From Arthrobacter sp. YN (GTDB taxonomy: Bacteria > Actinomycetota > Actinomycetes > Actinomycetales > Micrococcaceae): 64,000 nt of DNA. The notes under the pieces are model-generated. The model saw only the letters and a list, made by a program, of their open reading frames with translations. It did not search any database and was not told the DNA's origin. The stretch is from NCBI RefSeq assembly GCF_002224285.1, contig NZ_CP022436.1, positions 1,426,001-1,490,000 of the forward strand, written 5' to 3'. The translations under genes were made by a program, and so were the position numbers. Of the stretch, positions 61,883 to 64,000 are shown in pieces. Numbering within the stretch: position 1 is the first letter of the stretch; the number at the start of each line of letters is the position of its first letter.

Positions 61883-64000
<2,118 letters not shown>

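Overview
The window looks like core chromosome of a high-GC Gram-positive actinobacterium, most likely a member of the Micrococcaceae (Arthrobacter/Paenarthrobacter type). This is inferred from the strong G/C codon bias, frequent GTG/TTG starts, many apparently leaderless mRNAs, a mycothiol S-conjugate amidase (mca), an actinobacterial sdhCDAB order, and the neighbourhoods eno-ftsB-DUF501-ppx and greA-DUF4307-mca. I see no rRNA, CRISPR array, insertion sequence, prophage or plasmid gene. One tRNA gene is present.

Layout. 0-1.4 kb: tail of an unknown gene, a YihY/BrkB membrane protein and a 50-residue membrane peptide. 1.4-5.9 kb: a small carbohydrate cluster, with a glycosidase-like protein and a GH43-type protein divergent from a sugar-binding lipoprotein; the shared promoter carries a LacI-type operator. 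6-10.5 kb: an alpha/beta hydrolase and succinate dehydrogenase sdhCDAB. 10.7-15.2 kb: mannose-1-phosphate guanylyltransferase, an M20 amidohydrolase, and an organic-peroxide module (ohrR, ohr, oxidoreductase) with a clear OhrR operator. 15.5-26.1 kb: nucleoside uptake and salvage (BMP-type lipoprotein, two-lobe ATPase, two permeases, cytidine deaminase, thymidine phosphorylase, two DedA proteins, adenosine deaminase, MazG). 26.2-33 kb: enolase, ftsB-like gene, DUF501, exopolyphosphatase, subtilisin-like protease, NDH-2. 33-34.2 kb: ACT-GNAT fusion and a tRNA with UAA anticodon. 34.5-41 kb: a branched-chain amino-acid-type ABC system; its binding protein and its permease operon each have a CRP/GlxR-like site. 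41.4-47.2 kb: Bax inhibitor-1 family protein, thiolase, galTK and a divergent mutarotase. 47.3-55.9 kb: AI-2E family transporter, ilvA, rhomboid, greA, DUF4307, mca, thioredoxin-domain protein and hemolysin III. 56-64 kb: cis-prenyl transferase, PIN-PhoH protein with an elaborate leader, acetyltransferase, prepilin peptidase, lipoprotein, Nudix hydrolase, and an MFS exporter coupled to a TetR-type regulator that runs off the right edge.

The most striking sequence-level observation is that eight genes are each broken by one (one of them by two) apparent single-base losses, all in or beside short G or C runs. One is the ftsB-like division gene. The consistency points to homopolymer under-calling rather than gene decay, so several proteins here should be read across the break. 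The most interesting biological candidates are the phoH leader (a 23-codon upstream ORF ending inside mutually exclusive hairpins), a UAA-anticodon tRNA with a short variable arm, a recurrent leaderless-promoter geometry (-10, 6 nt, start codon), and the paired GlxR-like sites of the liv-type system. Most of the window is ordinary housekeeping DNA, and I did not find an obvious large undescribed system.
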